Source of the DNA: Acinetobacter marinus
GTDB taxonomy: Bacteria; Pseudomonadota; Gammaproteobacteria; Pseudomonadales; Moraxellaceae
Reading direction: 5' to 3'
DNA: 64,000 nucleotides
Assembly: GCF_900096915.1 (NCBI RefSeq)
Contig: NZ_FMYK01000011.1
Span: forward strand, 1 to 64,000
How positions within the stretch are numbered: position 1 is the stretch's first letter; every line of letters starts with the position of its first letter. Below, in pieces: positions 34,560 through 43,640 of this stretch. The notes under the pieces were generated by a model. It searched no databases. It was not told the DNA's origin and worked only from the letters and a program-made list of their open reading frames with translations. The position numbers were made by a program, and so were the translations under genes.

Positions 34560-35973
34560 GCTGATGCCATTGTTCCAATTGAGCGAGATTGTCGTGTTTC
34601 AAAACGATCCAAGGACGTGCCTGTTGAATCAATTGCATGCCTTGATCAGGGCTTTGCACGACGCCACGTTGTAGTAGCCATGCGATCAACACGGTACTAC
34701 TTCGAGAATAGCCCAAAGCACAATAAATCAACAACTTTTTTACATCCTGAGTATGGGATAAATCTGCGGATTCAAACGGTGAGGATTGCAATGTTGCAGG
34801 TTGACTTGGTGTAGATTGAGTCGCTAAAGATTGCACCTCTGCAAAAAGATGCGCGAATCGTTGTACCGCTTCATCTAGTTGCTGAGCCTGAATGGGAATG
34901 AGATCAAGACTATAAAAGGCTTCAAACGATTGCTGCACCCGTTTGGCATGTGGCAGTTCGGCACAGCAGTCAAACAGTGCATCATAAGCATTGGCGTGTT
35001 CTGCCGTAGGAATGCGCCCCAAATAAATCTCAACATTCTCAACGCAGATAATCAGATTGTCCTCAGGATGCGAACGTGTCCACAGCCGACTATTGCACCA
35101 TGCCATCAGTAAATAAGGTGCTAATAACAAGCGACTAGCAATCGACATCGTACCATTGCTATGCTTTTGAAATACCGAGGGTTGTTTGAGTAAATAAGCC
35201 AGCGCCACCAATGCCAAAGATAACGCAGGATAAAGCAACCATAAAAAACCACCACCGAACGCAAAGGCAATTGCGCTCAAGATAATTGCCAGTACAGCAT
35301 AAAAGCTGGCAAGTTTCACATGCTTCGCCGTCAGCTTTTGCCGACCACAGCGTAACGGACTATAGCCATCTAAGGGAAATAGCCACATACAGATCGCACC
35401 AACCATGAGCCCTGTGGGGATATCAATAAAATGATGTTGCCATGTGGTCAGTACCGACAGTCCGATAAGAAATGACCACAGATGCACCAACCATCGCCAA
35501 GATGGTTTGATATGACGACGGAAAAAATCCCATAAAATCACTAATAAAATGATGTGCAAAGAGGGCGCTTGATTAAAGGGTTTATCAAAACCCATTAAAA
35601 TATCAAACCATGTGCCGAAAAATCCTGAGATTTCAGGGCGCTCAAAACTGAATTTTAAGGGAAATAGAATAAAACAGCTGACAGCGATCAATTGTGCGCT
35701 GAGTAAACGTAAAAACTGCTGGCGAAGTTCAAACGTTGTAAAACACAGCAGTAAGGAGATGCCATAAAATAAATCAATCGACCAATACGGCACGATCGTC
35801 CATGGTAATAATGGAATATGCTTTTCCCATGCATAGACGATGCTGGGTACAGCGTCCAATTGGCTGGCATAGTGGTTGGCGAAACCGTAAGACCAGAAGA
35901 AAAAGGGTGCCAACACGACTAAGCATAAAATGCCATATTGCCAAACACCACGTTGTGGCGGATTGATAATCAT
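34543..35973 (-). CDS. PAP2-type lipid phosphatase fused to dual-specificity phosphatase domain
   Basis: 476 residues. The membrane half (about 1-310) has the PAP2 motifs in order: KFSFERP, PSLH and HHFIDIPTG. The C-terminal half is a DSP/protein-tyrosine-phosphatase-like domain with LLIYCALGYSRSSTV carrying the C-x5-R catalytic loop. The fusion may dephosphorylate two phospho-substrates (for example phosphatidylglycerophosphate- or phosphoinositide-like lipids). Substrates are not known. It follows the hydrolase-methyltransferase gene by 3 bases. Confidence 0.88.
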   Translation of the reverse strand: MIINPPQRGVWQYGILCLVVLAPFFFWSYGFANHYASQLDAVPSIVYAWEKHIPLLPWTIVPYWSIDLFYGISLLLCFTTFELRQQFLRLLSAQLIAVSCFILFPLKFSFERPEISGFFGTWFDILMGFDKPFNQAPSLHIILLVILWDFFRRHIKPSWRWLVHLWSFLIGLSVLTTWQHHFIDIPTGLMVGAICMWLFPLDGYSPLRCGRQKLTAKHVKLASFYAVLAIILSAIAFAFGGGFLWLLYPALSLALVALAYLLKQPSVFQKHSNGTMSIASRLLLAPYLLMAWCNSRLWTRSHPEDNLIICVENVEIYLGRIPTAEHANAYDALFDCCAELPHAKRVQQSFEAFYSLDLIPIQAQQLDEAVQRFAHLFAEVQSLATQSTPSQPATLQSSPFESADLSHTQDVKKLLIYCALGYSRSSTVLIAWLLQRGVVQSPDQGMQLIQQARPWIVLKHDNLAQLEQWHQHGTAQ

Positions 35974-35976
35974 GGT

Positions 35977-37740
35977 TTACTCTGCGATACGCTGTGCCAC
36001 GGAAACGGTAAAAATACCAAATTCATCAATACGTTGATCGACTTTTTTAAAGCCTGCTTGTTCCACCAAAGCGTCCATCTCAGCTTGCGCACGTAGACGC
36101 ATTACCCATGCTTGCCCTTGACGGTGTGAGGTCAAGGCACGTGCGATAAACTCTTGTTGCGGATGCCAGATTTGCCCTGTGTAAATCAGATAACCACCGA
36201 CTTCAACACAATTCGACAAACCTGTTAAGGAATTGCGTAGCCAAGCATTGTCTGCAAATAACTCATAAAGTCCAGAGACTACAGCCAGATTGACTTTCGG
36301 TTCGATCGCCGCCAAATCTTGTGCATCAAAAGCATCGCCTTGCACAAACTGCGCAATATCATGCAAGCCACGTTCATGAATCAAGGCTTGTCCCGCATCG
36401 ACGTTGATGTCGCTATAATCCCGCAACAAGATCGAGGCAGGACGTTCACTGAGCTGCGCCACGGCATCCAAAATATAGCGCCCATGCCCCGCCGCAATAT
36501 CGAGAATACGCACCGCTTGACCTTCGGTGCTCAATTGCTGGGCATACTGTTTTAACATCAGCTCCAGATTTTGCTTACGCACACGAATGCCACGCCAGCC
36601 GATCGCATTGAGGTATTGTTTATCGATGAGCTTTCCGAGCGGATTTTTACTTTCCATTTGATTGCGATAGACAAAATCGAGCGTTGAACCTGAGTCATAA
36701 CCTGTCTTTTCCCCGATTTTTAACCCTTTGGAAAATAGACTGCCAATTTTTAAATTCTGTTTTGCCAGTTGCCAGTAGGCATTTTTTAGTGATTTGGCGG
36801 GTAAAGGCGTAGAAATCTGCTCGGCAATGGCACAGCTACTGCCGATCACATCAGCATCTAAGACGTTGAGTTGATGCGAGTGCTCAAAGTTTGCCAAGAT
36901 AAAGCGACGCATCTTTTCGATGGCGAGATGACGATCCTTTTCACCCAAAGTGTCGTGATAAAAGCCTTCTAGCACATGCCATTCTTTATTGGGATGTGCT
37001 AATTTTTCAAAAAAACTGCGCTGTGGTGGCTGACGCACCACGAAATCGGCAGAAGAACTGAGTACCTGCGTCGGTACAAAGATATTTTGTGCATCAGCGA
37101 CAATTCGATCACTCGCCTCATACAGCCCAAGCAACATCCGCACCGAGATCGCTTTGGCAATCATCGGGTCTTCATCATAGCTTTTGGCACGGGCTTGATC
37201 ATGGGTCAGCATCTTGGCTTTGACATAGCTGGTAATAAAGAAATTACCACGGACTTTTGCCAGTGCGGTCAAACCTGCACGAGCGAAAGGCACATAGAGC
37301 TTAATATCAAATGCAGGCGAGGCAAGGCACAGCGCACGGATTTTTGGCGCATAGTCATGAACCCAAGTGGCAGCAAGCACGGCGCCAACGCTTTGCCCAA
37401 TCACCGCAATATTTTCTGTTTTGATTTGATAGGACTGATTGATATGGCGCACAAAATATTCTAAATCCAGCACCACCGCACTAAAACTTGGTGCATCACC
37501 ACGTGCACCCTCGGTATGTCCATGTCCACGTTGATCCCATGCAAAAAAATCAAACTCAGGCAAATCCAGTTCACTGACTAAATGTGCCATACGCTCGGCA
37601 TGTTCATGCCCACGATGCAGAAGAATAATCGCTTGCTTATCTGCTGCGGGTGTATCAATGGATTGATTGCTTTGCCAATGTTGATAGACGATGTGCTGTC
37701 CATCATGGCTTTGAAATTGCTGTTTGTGGTTGTTATACAT
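35977..37740 (-). CDS. Bifunctional alpha/beta hydrolase/class I SAM-dependent methyltransferase
   Basis: 587 residues from ATG 37740 (AGGA 8 bases upstream). The N-terminal half is a monoacylglycerol-lipase-like hydrolase: IILLHRGHEHAERM, FAWDQRGHGHTEGARG and nucleophile elbow VIGQSVGAV. From about 300 on lies a methyltransferase with the SAM loop ILDIAAGHGRYIL. Such fusions occur in lipid-modification clusters; the acceptor is unknown. It lies between the CDP-alcohol transferase and the PAP2-phosphatase genes. Confidence 0.88.
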   Translation of the reverse strand: MYNNHKQQFQSHDGQHIVYQHWQSNQSIDTPAADKQAIILLHRGHEHAERMAHLVSELDLPEFDFFAWDQRGHGHTEGARGDAPSFSAVVLDLEYFVRHINQSYQIKTENIAVIGQSVGAVLAATWVHDYAPKIRALCLASPAFDIKLYVPFARAGLTALAKVRGNFFITSYVKAKMLTHDQARAKSYDEDPMIAKAISVRMLLGLYEASDRIVADAQNIFVPTQVLSSSADFVVRQPPQRSFFEKLAHPNKEWHVLEGFYHDTLGEKDRHLAIEKMRRFILANFEHSHQLNVLDADVIGSSCAIAEQISTPLPAKSLKNAYWQLAKQNLKIGSLFSKGLKIGEKTGYDSGSTLDFVYRNQMESKNPLGKLIDKQYLNAIGWRGIRVRKQNLELMLKQYAQQLSTEGQAVRILDIAAGHGRYILDAVAQLSERPASILLRDYSDINVDAGQALIHERGLHDIAQFVQGDAFDAQDLAAIEPKVNLAVVSGLYELFADNAWLRNSLTGLSNCVEVGGYLIYTGQIWHPQQEFIARALTSHRQGQAWVMRLRAQAEMDALVEQAGFKKVDQRIDEFGIFTVSVAQRIAE

Positions 37741-37771
37741 ATTTATTTTCCTATATTGATTCAAGTCGATC

Positions 37772-38428
37772 CTAATCTTTGTGATGTAATAGTCCTTGTC
37801 GAATACGATTAAAAATGGTCAGTATTAATAACACACTCGATAGCAGTAATATGCCATTGATCACTGTATCAATCTGTTGAATTTGTATATTTTGAAACTT
37901 TGCTTGTAGTGTTGGACTCAAGGCAATAATCACTGCCAATACACTGATCACAAAGGCACGATCGCTTTTGCCCATTGGGCCATCATAGCGACGTTCGGCA
38001 CCAATAATCGGCGCCATGACCCCTGCATATTCCGCTAGGATTGCCAAAAAAATAAATAAAAATAACAGCTTATGACTAATTAAAGTAAATGCAATCAAAC
38101 ATAGATAAAGTGCACTGTCGCTGATCACATCGCACAATTCATTGAGATACGCACCGAGGTGGGACTGTTGCCCAAACTCACGAGCCAGCATGCCATCGAT
38201 GGCATTACACGCCATGCGCAGCAACATCCACACGGGCAACAAAAGAAAGTACCAGATCGAACCATGAGGCGACTGCACACTAAAATAAATCCCAATCGCC
38301 ACAAAGACTGAAACCAGCATACTGCCTAGCGTCACCATATTGGCAGTGACGCCCAGTCGATACAGCCCTTTGACCAAGGGTCGAAGTAGGTTTTGAAAGG
38401 CAGGCTTGAGCTGATAGATGGATGGCAT
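37772..38428 (-). CDS. CDP-alcohol phosphatidyltransferase family protein (N-variant motif)
   Basis: 218 residues from ATG 38428, about six membrane helices. The CDP-alcohol motif reads N75-x2-D78-G-x2-A-R83, then G92-x3-N96-x3-D100, so two of the four canonical aspartates (first and third) are asparagine while the catalytic base Asp100 is kept. It would transfer a phosphatidyl group from CDP-diacylglycerol to an alcohol. First gene of the operon ending at 32520. The acceptor is unknown. Confidence 0.85.
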   Translation of the reverse strand: MPSIYQLKPAFQNLLRPLVKGLYRLGVTANMVTLGSMLVSVFVAIGIYFSVQSPHGSIWYFLLLPVWMLLRMACNAIDGMLAREFGQQSHLGAYLNELCDVISDSALYLCLIAFTLISHKLLFLFIFLAILAEYAGVMAPIIGAERRYDGPMGKSDRAFVISVLAVIIALSPTLQAKFQNIQIQQIDTVINGILLLSSVLLILTIFNRIRQGLLHHKD

Positions 38429-38579
38429 GATGAATTGCGCAGTCTTATTGTTCAGTTTTAATAAAATCAATGATCAATTCAGTGTATCGGTTTTTTGTTC
38501 GAAGTTAAATCTTTATTATGCGTTGTTGTCGTTGCATATTTTCATGACGCCATCAAGAATATGCGGACGTCATGAATCG

Positions 38580-39086
38580 TTAAGTGTTTCGGTCAGAATG
38601 TGAATCGCCAAGCCATTTGTACATCACCAAAGCATCGACCAAGCCTTGGGTTGGGTGATTAAACGCCTTTGGTAATCGCCCAACAATGTCAAAGCCAAGT
38701 TTTTGCCAAAGTCGCACAGCACCTGCATTGCTTGATGCCACAAAGTTAAATTGCATCGACAAATAACCTAGCTCACGGGCGATTTGCTGCGAGTGTTCAC
38801 ACATCTGCGCCGCCACGCCTTGCCCACGTGCTGCTTCGGACACCATGTAACCACAATTACAGACATGCGCACCTGCAGCAGCGTGGTTGGTTTTGATGTA
38901 GTACGAACCGAGAATTTCCCCATCTTTTTCAAAAACAAAGGTTTGACGAGGTAAATTCATCCATTGATGAAAAGCCTCCTCTTGACTGATGTTTCGATCA
39001 TAGGCATAAGTCTCGCCCGCTTGGGCAATGGGTTTGAAAAAAGTCCAAATTTGAGCAAAATCTTCGCTGCTTGCTAGTCTAATCAT
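38580..39086 (-). CDS. GNAT family N-acetyltransferase
   Basis: 168 residues. NCGYMVSEAARGQGVAAQMC is the acetyl-CoA loop (R/QxxGxG/A), and FNFVASSNAGAVRLWQKLGF the C-terminal GNAT signature. The substrate could be an amine of an amino acid, peptide or drug. ATG 39086 is preferred over the upstream GTG. Confidence 0.88.
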   Translation of the reverse strand: MIRLASSEDFAQIWTFFKPIAQAGETYAYDRNISQEEAFHQWMNLPRQTFVFEKDGEILGSYYIKTNHAAAGAHVCNCGYMVSEAARGQGVAAQMCEHSQQIARELGYLSMQFNFVASSNAGAVRLWQKLGFDIVGRLPKAFNHPTQGLVDALVMYKWLGDSHSDRNT

Positions 39087-39189
39087 GTTCACTTCACCCA
39101 CTTTTGCGTCCGCTATATTGTGCAGAATATATTAACGGTGCAAAAGATTAAAAATATAAAATTCAAAGACTTTAGTCTAGATTTGACGA

Positions 39190-40284
39190 TTAACAGCGTT
39201 GTAATAGATTAAAGCGTTCATCTTCACGCTTATGCGCACTGACTTGTTGTAAGACTTTATGGATAAAGCGTAACTTATCTAAGACGGTACTCGACAGTAC
39301 AAATGGATAGGCATCTTCCAGTCCCATACTTTGGTTCAGCGAATTTAGACCATACGTGAGCGCAAACCAGTTATTTAAGGTCAGTTCAAAATCTTGCGCA
39401 TGGGTGGGTGATTCGGTGAAGCGCAGTTCAGGGCCGTTCTTATGGCGTTTTTCCACGGTCATGCCGATATGATACGCCGTATCTAAGGTGCTGATCATGT
39501 GTAGATAATGCGCCCAAGTTTCCGCCCAATCTTCCCAAGGATGGCTGGTGGCATAAGTGCTGATAAAGCGTTCTTGCCAATCTTTTTGCGCACCGTGTTC
39601 ATAATAGTTTTGGAGGGCTTGGCTATAATCTTGACGCTCGTCTCCAAAAATCTGCCGAAACTCAGCCAGCCACGGGGTATCTGCGATCAACACATCAAAA
39701 TAGTAGTGTCCACTCTCATGGCGAAAGTGTCCAAGTAGAGTGCGATAGTTTTCGCCCATGGTAATGCGGGTTTGTTCTCGATAGAGATGATCTGCCTCAA
39801 AGGCATTCAAGGTAATCACCCCATTGGCATGACCTGTCATCACGGGATGGTCTTCGGTCGGTACCAAAAACTGAAAACTCAAACCGAGCGCATCATCAGG
39901 GCTGGTTTTTGGTCGTGGGAAAATATCGAGACGCTGGGTGATATATAAAAAACGGCGTTTGGCGATTTCGAGTTTTGCCCAATATTCAATATTTTTTTCT
40001 TCGTGCAGATTCGGGATCACCGAGGTCAATTGACATGAGCAACAATAAGCTGAGGGATCGTCAGCGTCGATCATCCAATTGCAGACATGATATTCTTGAT
40101 AGTTGGCGCACGGGCGGTATAGTTTTTCCGAACCATCAAGCGCAAGCCAGCCTTGTTCGGTTTGCTCGAACGTCGCCATATCTTGACTTGTCGGTAAATA
40201 ACCCACCACTTTATTGCAAGAGATGCATAAGCTGTTGCTATACATGATTTGCGCATGGCAATGATTACAATAAAAAACTTTCAT
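39190..40284 (-). CDS. Zinc-ribbon metallopeptidase family protein
   Basis: 364 residues. An N-terminal zinc ribbon (C6-x2-C9, C20-x2-C23, more Cys at 59-84) precedes a predicted zincin with H189-E-S-G-H193 and further conserved acidic residues (HPWEDWAETWAHYLH). This matches the putative zinc-binding metallopeptidase family (peptidase_Mx). The target is unknown; no signal peptide, so probably cytoplasmic. Confidence 0.85.
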   Translation of the reverse strand: MKVFYCNHCHAQIMYSNSLCISCNKVVGYLPTSQDMATFEQTEQGWLALDGSEKLYRPCANYQEYHVCNWMIDADDPSAYCCSCQLTSVIPNLHEEKNIEYWAKLEIAKRRFLYITQRLDIFPRPKTSPDDALGLSFQFLVPTEDHPVMTGHANGVITLNAFEADHLYREQTRITMGENYRTLLGHFRHESGHYYFDVLIADTPWLAEFRQIFGDERQDYSQALQNYYEHGAQKDWQERFISTYATSHPWEDWAETWAHYLHMISTLDTAYHIGMTVEKRHKNGPELRFTESPTHAQDFELTLNNWFALTYGLNSLNQSMGLEDAYPFVLSSTVLDKLRFIHKVLQQVSAHKREDERFNLLQRC

Positions 40285-40451
40285 ATCCGCTAAAACTAAA
40301 AAGAATCGTGTTCGATCATAGGGTAATTAGCTGTGATTGAAAAGTGCATTGACCTAGAAGTCGTAGAAAACTCGCAAAACGAAGCACAGGTCAGGGCTTT
40401 ATTTTTGCATTGGTAAAGTCGGTATAAGTGTCTGTATCAGCAGATTTAATC

Positions 40452-40814
40452 TTATTCTACTTTTAAAATGGTATTGGTCAGCACATTCATCAGCACAAAA
40501 CGGTCATTGACCTTGACCCATTGCTGGTAACGAGACGGTTCACTGAGTTGACGATGATCTCGATAATCAACCCGCTCGGCATGACGAAACTCTTCTGGTA
40601 AGGCTTGTCCTGCTTTGAGCGGGGCGTTATGACGTTGCTGTTTTTTGCCTTGACCTCGACCTTTGTCATTTTTCTGGCGCTCATCGCCTTGCCCGTGTCG
40701 ATCTTGCTCAAAAGACGGATCATGCGGATGCTGGTTGTCTTTTGGCTTTGCAAACGTGGTTTGCCCTGCCATTAAGCTCAGCATAACAATAATCAATCCA
40801 GCAAGTTGTTTCAT
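40452..40814 (-). CDS. RcnB-family periplasmic protein
   Basis: 120 residues. A signal peptide (LAGLIIVMLSLMAGQTTFA) is followed by a His/Asp/Lys-rich stretch (DNQHPHDPSFEQDRHGQGDE) and a C-terminal segment (SRYQQWVKVNDRFVLMNVLT) like the RcnB core. RcnB helps nickel and cobalt homeostasis in E. coli; the role here is inferred. A possible Fur-type site lies upstream. Confidence 0.7.
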   Translation of the reverse strand: MKQLAGLIIVMLSLMAGQTTFAKPKDNQHPHDPSFEQDRHGQGDERQKNDKGRGQGKKQQRHNAPLKAGQALPEEFRHAERVDYRDHRQLSEPSRYQQWVKVNDRFVLMNVLTNTILKVE

Positions 40815-40947
40815 ACGAGCAACCTATTCAATTGGGTGTGTGCCAGCAATCATAACCGATTGGCTTTGGCTGTTGATGAATTTGGTTTTACTTTTACGTG
40901 AAAACTATGTAGAAACGATGGATTTTTGTGCATGGAAATGACAATAG

Positions 40948-40959
40948 ATGAGAATCATT
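40948..40959. promoter_or_regulatory. Possible Fur-box core upstream of the RcnB-like gene
   Basis: ATGAGAATCATT matches the central 12 bases of the classical Fur consensus GATAATGAGAATCATTATC, but the flanks do not match. It lies about 135 bases before the RcnB-like start on the minus strand. Weak evidence. Confidence 0.25.
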
Positions 40960-41079
40960 TCCGATGGTTTGGGTCATTTTTCATGGTCATGGTGTACTGA
41001 GCAATGAATTTGACGATGCGTCGTCTGAATCGCAACAGACCCTAATCAAAGTGGTTGAAATGCAAAAATCATCTATCGA

Positions 41080-42459
41080 TTAGTCAATCAATTTACGAAA
41101 TACTTGTGAGTTGCGTTGATAGTTGTACATGGCTTGGCGCGCGCTTGGCAGTTCGCTCAATTCGACTTTTTCAAAGCCTTGTTCCATAAACCAATGCCCC
41201 GTATGGGTGGTGAGCAAATATAACTGTCCAATGCCAAGGTGTTTGGCACGTTGCTCCAAAAAGTGTAAGACTTGCACGCCACGATTGGATTTACGGTAGT
41301 CGGGATGCACCGCAACGCAGGCAATTTCACCTGACGCAGGTTCAGTATCGTCAACAGGGAGCGGATAAAGTGCAGCACAGGCAAGGATCATCCCGTCACG
41401 TTCAATCACGGCAAAGTGCTCGATTTCATCTTCTAGCCGTTCTCGTGAGCGATACACCAAGATGCCTTGCTCCTCAAGAGGACGCAGCAGATTGAGCAAT
41501 CCGCCAACGTCTTGAATCGTGGCTTGGCGCACTGCTTCATAGTCCATCGCTGTGACCAGCGTACCGAGACCATCACGGGTAAATAGCTCACCAAGAAGCG
41601 CACCATTTTGATGGTACGACAGCAGATGACAACGTTTCACGCCAGCTTTGCACGCCTGTACTGCACCTGCCAAGTGCAAATACTGCTCATGATTTGGCGT
41701 ATCGAATTGTGTCAAATGATGTGTGGCTTGCTGTGGTGTGAGCTCTCGAATGAGTTTGTGCTGGCTGTCTAAAAAGCCACGCTGTTCCCCAAGAAAAATC
41801 AGTTTATCCGCTTTTAAGTCAATGGCAGCACGTGTCGCTACCTCTTCTGCACGCAAGTTAAACACTTCACCCGTGGAAGAATAGCCTGTCGGACCAAGTA
41901 GGACGATTTGATTATTTTTCAGATTATGCGTGATGGCATCATGATCAATGGCACGCACCTCACCTGTCAGTTGAAAATCAACGCCTTCGTGGATACCAAA
42001 CGGTTTTGCCGTGACGAAATTGCCTGAGACCACATCGATGCGTGCGCCATACATCGGTGAGTTGGCGAGTCCCATCGACAGTAAGGCTTCAATCTGCAAA
42101 CGAATCGAACCAACCGCACTGAGCACCGCAGGCAAAGATTCACGGGTGGTGATACGGCGATGTTTTAAAAATGGGGTTTTAAGCTGAAGCTGTGCCAGAT
42201 TGTGATTGATTTGCGGACGTGCACCATGTACCAAAACCAGCCGTATACCCAGCGCATGCAGTAGTGCAATATCATGAATAATATGCTGAAAATTATCAGA
42301 TTGCAGGGCTTCGCCACCGAACATCAGTACAAAAGTTTTATGACGATGCGTGTTAATATACGGTGCTGCATGACGAAACCAATGCACATAGTCAGGCGTA
42401 GATGCTTGATCCAAGGATAAGTTATTTTGATTTGGGGTGGGCTGTGCTGGTTTTGTCAC
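41080..42459 (-). CDS. argA: Amino-acid N-acetyltransferase (N-acetylglutamate synthase)
   Basis: 459 residues. The N-terminal amino-acid-kinase-like domain (about 30-300: VLMFGGEALQSD, LVLVHGARPQIN) binds arginine; the C-terminal GNAT domain (VAVHPDYRKSNRGVQVLHFLE) acetylates glutamate. First step of arginine synthesis. The start is GTG 42459 with AAGG 7 bases upstream. It is divergent from the SDR gene. Confidence 0.95.
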   Translation of the reverse strand: MTKPAQPTPNQNNLSLDQASTPDYVHWFRHAAPYINTHRHKTFVLMFGGEALQSDNFQHIIHDIALLHALGIRLVLVHGARPQINHNLAQLQLKTPFLKHRRITTRESLPAVLSAVGSIRLQIEALLSMGLANSPMYGARIDVVSGNFVTAKPFGIHEGVDFQLTGEVRAIDHDAITHNLKNNQIVLLGPTGYSSTGEVFNLRAEEVATRAAIDLKADKLIFLGEQRGFLDSQHKLIRELTPQQATHHLTQFDTPNHEQYLHLAGAVQACKAGVKRCHLLSYHQNGALLGELFTRDGLGTLVTAMDYEAVRQATIQDVGGLLNLLRPLEEQGILVYRSRERLEDEIEHFAVIERDGMILACAALYPLPVDDTEPASGEIACVAVHPDYRKSNRGVQVLHFLEQRAKHLGIGQLYLLTTHTGHWFMEQGFEKVELSELPSARQAMYNYQRNSQVFRKLID

Positions 42460-42574
42460 GGGATGACCTTATTTTTCAATATGCGATACAACATGCCAAG
42501 CATAGCACTATCGATGCATTGCCAAAAGTGCTTGGAATCAGTCATTTGTATATGTCGTTTGCGGATGCGATGAG

Positions 42575-43432
42575 ATGAATATTTTAATCTTGGGTTGTGG
42601 TCAAATTGGTCGAGCGCTCGCTGAGGGCTTGGCACAAGAAGGCGATGGGGCAACACATCAAGTGACCTGCGTGAGTCGAAGCGCACAAACCTTTGCTCAA
42701 GCGAATATCCAGCATGTTGCGCAAGATATTCAAGATTTAAATTTTCTAAATTTAGATCTATCCGATCAGCATGGTTTTGATTGGGTCTATGTCATTGTTT
42801 CACCAAGTGAACGCAGCGTGGATGGCTATCAGCAGATTTTCATTGATAGCGCTCGCCCAGTCTTTCGGGCATTGCAACATCATCCGATTCAAAAAGTGAT
42901 TTTTGTGTCCTCTACGCGTGTCTATGGCGAGGATAGCGGACAATGGTTAAATGACGAAACTACGCCACAGACGCATGATCCGATCGGGCAGACCCTGATT
43001 GCAGCGGAGCAACTGTGGTCGGCGTATTGGCAGGAAAAGCTCACCATCATCCGCCCCAGTGGTTTATATCGGGAGCACAGTCTATATCTCAAAACGAAAG
43101 CATTAGAAACTACGCAATTGACGACAAATCATTGGACCAATCGGCTTCATCGCAGTGATTTGGTGGGATTTTTACAGTACTTCATGCAGATTGAAAATGT
43201 AGAAAATATCGAATCAAGCTATATCCTGACTGACCAACGCCCGAGCATACAACATGAATTATTCAATATCATCCGTGCGGAACATCAATTTGAACCGCTA
43301 ACGATTCATGCCGATGCAAAGACAACAGGCAAACGACTGCGTGCGGATCGTTTTACGCAGTCGGGTTATAAGCTGAAATATTCTGCGCATCCTCTATTGA
43401 CTAAGATAATCCCCACCGAGCCTCCCCTTTGA
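42575..43432 (+). CDS. NAD(P)-binding SDR/epimerase family protein
   Basis: 285 residues. The Rossmann start MNILILGCGQIGRAL and FVSSTRVYGE (S..Y..) are typical of atypical SDRs like YeeZ. It is probably an oxidoreductase or isomerase acting on a nucleotide-bound substrate; the substrate is unknown. The last residues (IIPTEPPL) and the stop lie inside the first unit of a REP-like repeat cluster, so the natural C-terminus may have been replaced when the repeat arrived. Confidence 0.85.
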   Translation: MNILILGCGQIGRALAEGLAQEGDGATHQVTCVSRSAQTFAQANIQHVAQDIQDLNFLNLDLSDQHGFDWVYVIVSPSERSVDGYQQIFIDSARPVFRALQHHPIQKVIFVSSTRVYGEDSGQWLNDETTPQTHDPIGQTLIAAEQLWSAYWQEKLTIIRPSGLYREHSLYLKTKALETTQLTTNHWTNRLHRSDLVGFLQYFMQIENVENIESSYILTDQRPSIQHELFNIIRAEHQFEPLTIHADAKTTGKRLRADRFTQSGYKLKYSAHPLLTKIIPTEPPL

Positions 43433-43600
43433 AAAAATGGAGGAGCGCCTATCTTAAGCCTAAAGCCAGTCAGTTAAGTATTTTTTAATCCTCCCCAACC
43501 CTCCTTTTTCAAAGGAGGGAGTATTTCGAGATTCAATACAGTGTTGAATTCAATGGTATTCCCCTCTTTTCAAAGAGGGGTTAGGGGAGATTTATCAATC
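43412..43600 (+). repeat. Cluster of REP-like inverted repeats
   Basis: Two well-formed hairpin units in opposite orientation: AATCCTCCCCAACCCTCCTT with pairing AAGGAGGG (43487-43523) and CCCCTCTTTTCAAAGAGGGG with flanking TTAGGGGAGATTT (43555-43593). A degenerate third (CCTCCCCTTTGAAAAAATGG) at 43418-43447 overlaps the SDR stop. Each unit has the 'CCTCCCCAACCC..hairpin' form seen in dispersed Acinetobacter repeats. They sit between two convergent genes and may also act as terminators. Confidence 0.8.
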
Positions 43601-43640
43601 AGTAATAATGAAATTACGCTTAACTGATCAGCATTATATC

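Noticed and set aside
43412..43600. CRISPR array
   Set aside because: The repeats are inverted hairpin units without regular spacers, not direct repeats.
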